Source of the DNA: Chinchilla lanigera
Lineage: Eukaryota; Chordata; Mammalia; Rodentia; Chinchillidae
Direction: 5' to 3'
Assembly (NCBI RefSeq): GCF_000276665.1
Contig: NW_004955465.1
Span: 2,523,294 to 2,587,293, forward strand
Length of the DNA: 64,000 nt
The position numbers were made by a program, and so were the translations under genes. The notes below the pieces were generated by a model. That model ran no database searches. It was not told where the DNA came from and saw only the letters and a program-made list of their open reading frames with translations. How positions within the stretch are numbered: position 1 is the stretch's first letter; the number at the start of each line of letters is the position of its first letter. Positions 63,086-64,000 of this stretch are shown here, piece by piece.

Positions 63086-64000
63086 TCCCCTTCTTCATCA
63101 TTTTTGCCTCCCTCTGGGTGATACTTCCTACCTAAGCAGAGTTTTTTCCTGGCCTCTCCTGCTGTTTGCTCCCTTACCAGGAAAAAAATCTTCAAAAGCT
63201 ATTATTACTGTCTTCTATTCTTTTCCTCCAACTCTTTATTTAATCCATCCAGCCAGACTTTCACCTCACAGCCCCCTTTTATAGAGGTCATCAGGAGTGC
63301 CCACATTGCTAAATATAGTGGCTTGTTCTCAGGACTCATTGACTCAATATCTCAGCAGCATTTAGCACTGTGGATTGCTCCGTCCTGATGGAATTTCCTT
63401 CCTTGCTGTCCAGGATTCTACACTCTTGTTTCTCCCACTCACCCTTCAGATCGCTCCATCATCACTTTCTCTTGTATTGATTTTTTCCCTGGGTAGCATA
63501 GGTTTGTAGTCACATGTAAGATGGAAACCTGATGTGGTCATGTTCTTGAGCCAATGACCATCACAGTTTTCTCCACACTTGTTCAGGACCCTCTAAATGG
63601 GAGGGTCCCCCTTGGACTCCCAAAATGTTACCAATCAGCTGAGCTGTTACCAATTGTTTAATTTCTATAGAAATCATAAGTTGGCAAAACTATAGCTCTT
63701 TCCATGTTAATACTCCTGTGCTTTGAGTGCCAGTGGCCATCAGCTGTCAGGATTCGTGGCCTTCCTTGTCACTGGGAGCCAGCAGGTACTGGCAGGCCTG
63801 AGACACTCTGGCCATGACAGGTACTGGCTCTAAACCATTCACCCCTGCTCCCCGTCATTCTCTGCTGTTGGTGCCCTCAGTATTATGCCTGCCAGCTGCT
63901 AGAGGCTTTTGGTGCCCGTGATCTTTGGTATTCCCAGCTCCTAGTGAACCAGCTCAGCATGTTCTACTTGAGAGAGTAATCCTGAATAGGCAAAATATGC
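63086..64000. other. Right end of window, unassigned
   Basis: No gene or clear repeat recognised. Moderately GC-rich text near 63720-63960 has no coding pattern. Confidence 0.4.

Overview
The window looks like a rodent nuclear genome. It is AT-rich and packed with interspersed repeats: tRNA-derived ID-type SINEs, 7SL-derived B1 SINEs, dimeric ID/B1 SINEs, MIR, L1, MaLR-type LTRs and old DNA transposons. The ID plus B1/ID-dimer content, with no B2 element recognised, suggests a squirrel-related or castorimorph rodent more than mouse or rat. I cannot name the species from sequence alone. There are two assembly gaps of N (21208-22169 and 59134-59528).

The only protein-coding gene I can support is HIVEP1, read leftwards on the minus strand. 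Its first coding exon is at 18484-18560. It has an upstream in-frame stop, an ATG, the 13-residue N-terminus MPRTKQIHPRNLR, and good splice sites on both sides. Bases 1-18483 are intron 2; the remaining coding exons lie beyond the left edge. About 2.3 kb upstream of the exon begins a CpG island (about 20860-22780) that is the presumed promoter. It carries GC boxes and a full palindromic CRE, but its middle 962 bases are missing, so the non-coding exon 1 cannot be placed. A second CpG-rich block lies at 23930-24520. Just beyond it, an open minus-strand exon-like segment (24867-24969) ends in a strong donor with the same phase as the real first coding exon.

Bases 25000-64000 are upstream of HIVEP1 and appear intergenic. 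They are mostly nested retroelements: L1 fragments on both strands, about eight MaLR-type LTRs concentrated at 41-63 kb, and young ID insertions with clear target-site duplications. There is also an inverted pair of degenerate mariner transposase remnants near 39.1-39.6 kb. No tRNA, rRNA or CRISPR was found, and no second gene that I would defend.

I did not see a new multi-gene system. The observations most worth checking are the phase-compatible upstream exon, a 48-50 bp hairpin-bearing inverted repeat in intron 2, a tiny hAT-type element with an exact 8-bp target duplication, the back-to-back mariner relics, and a young ID subfamily marked by GGTACC.
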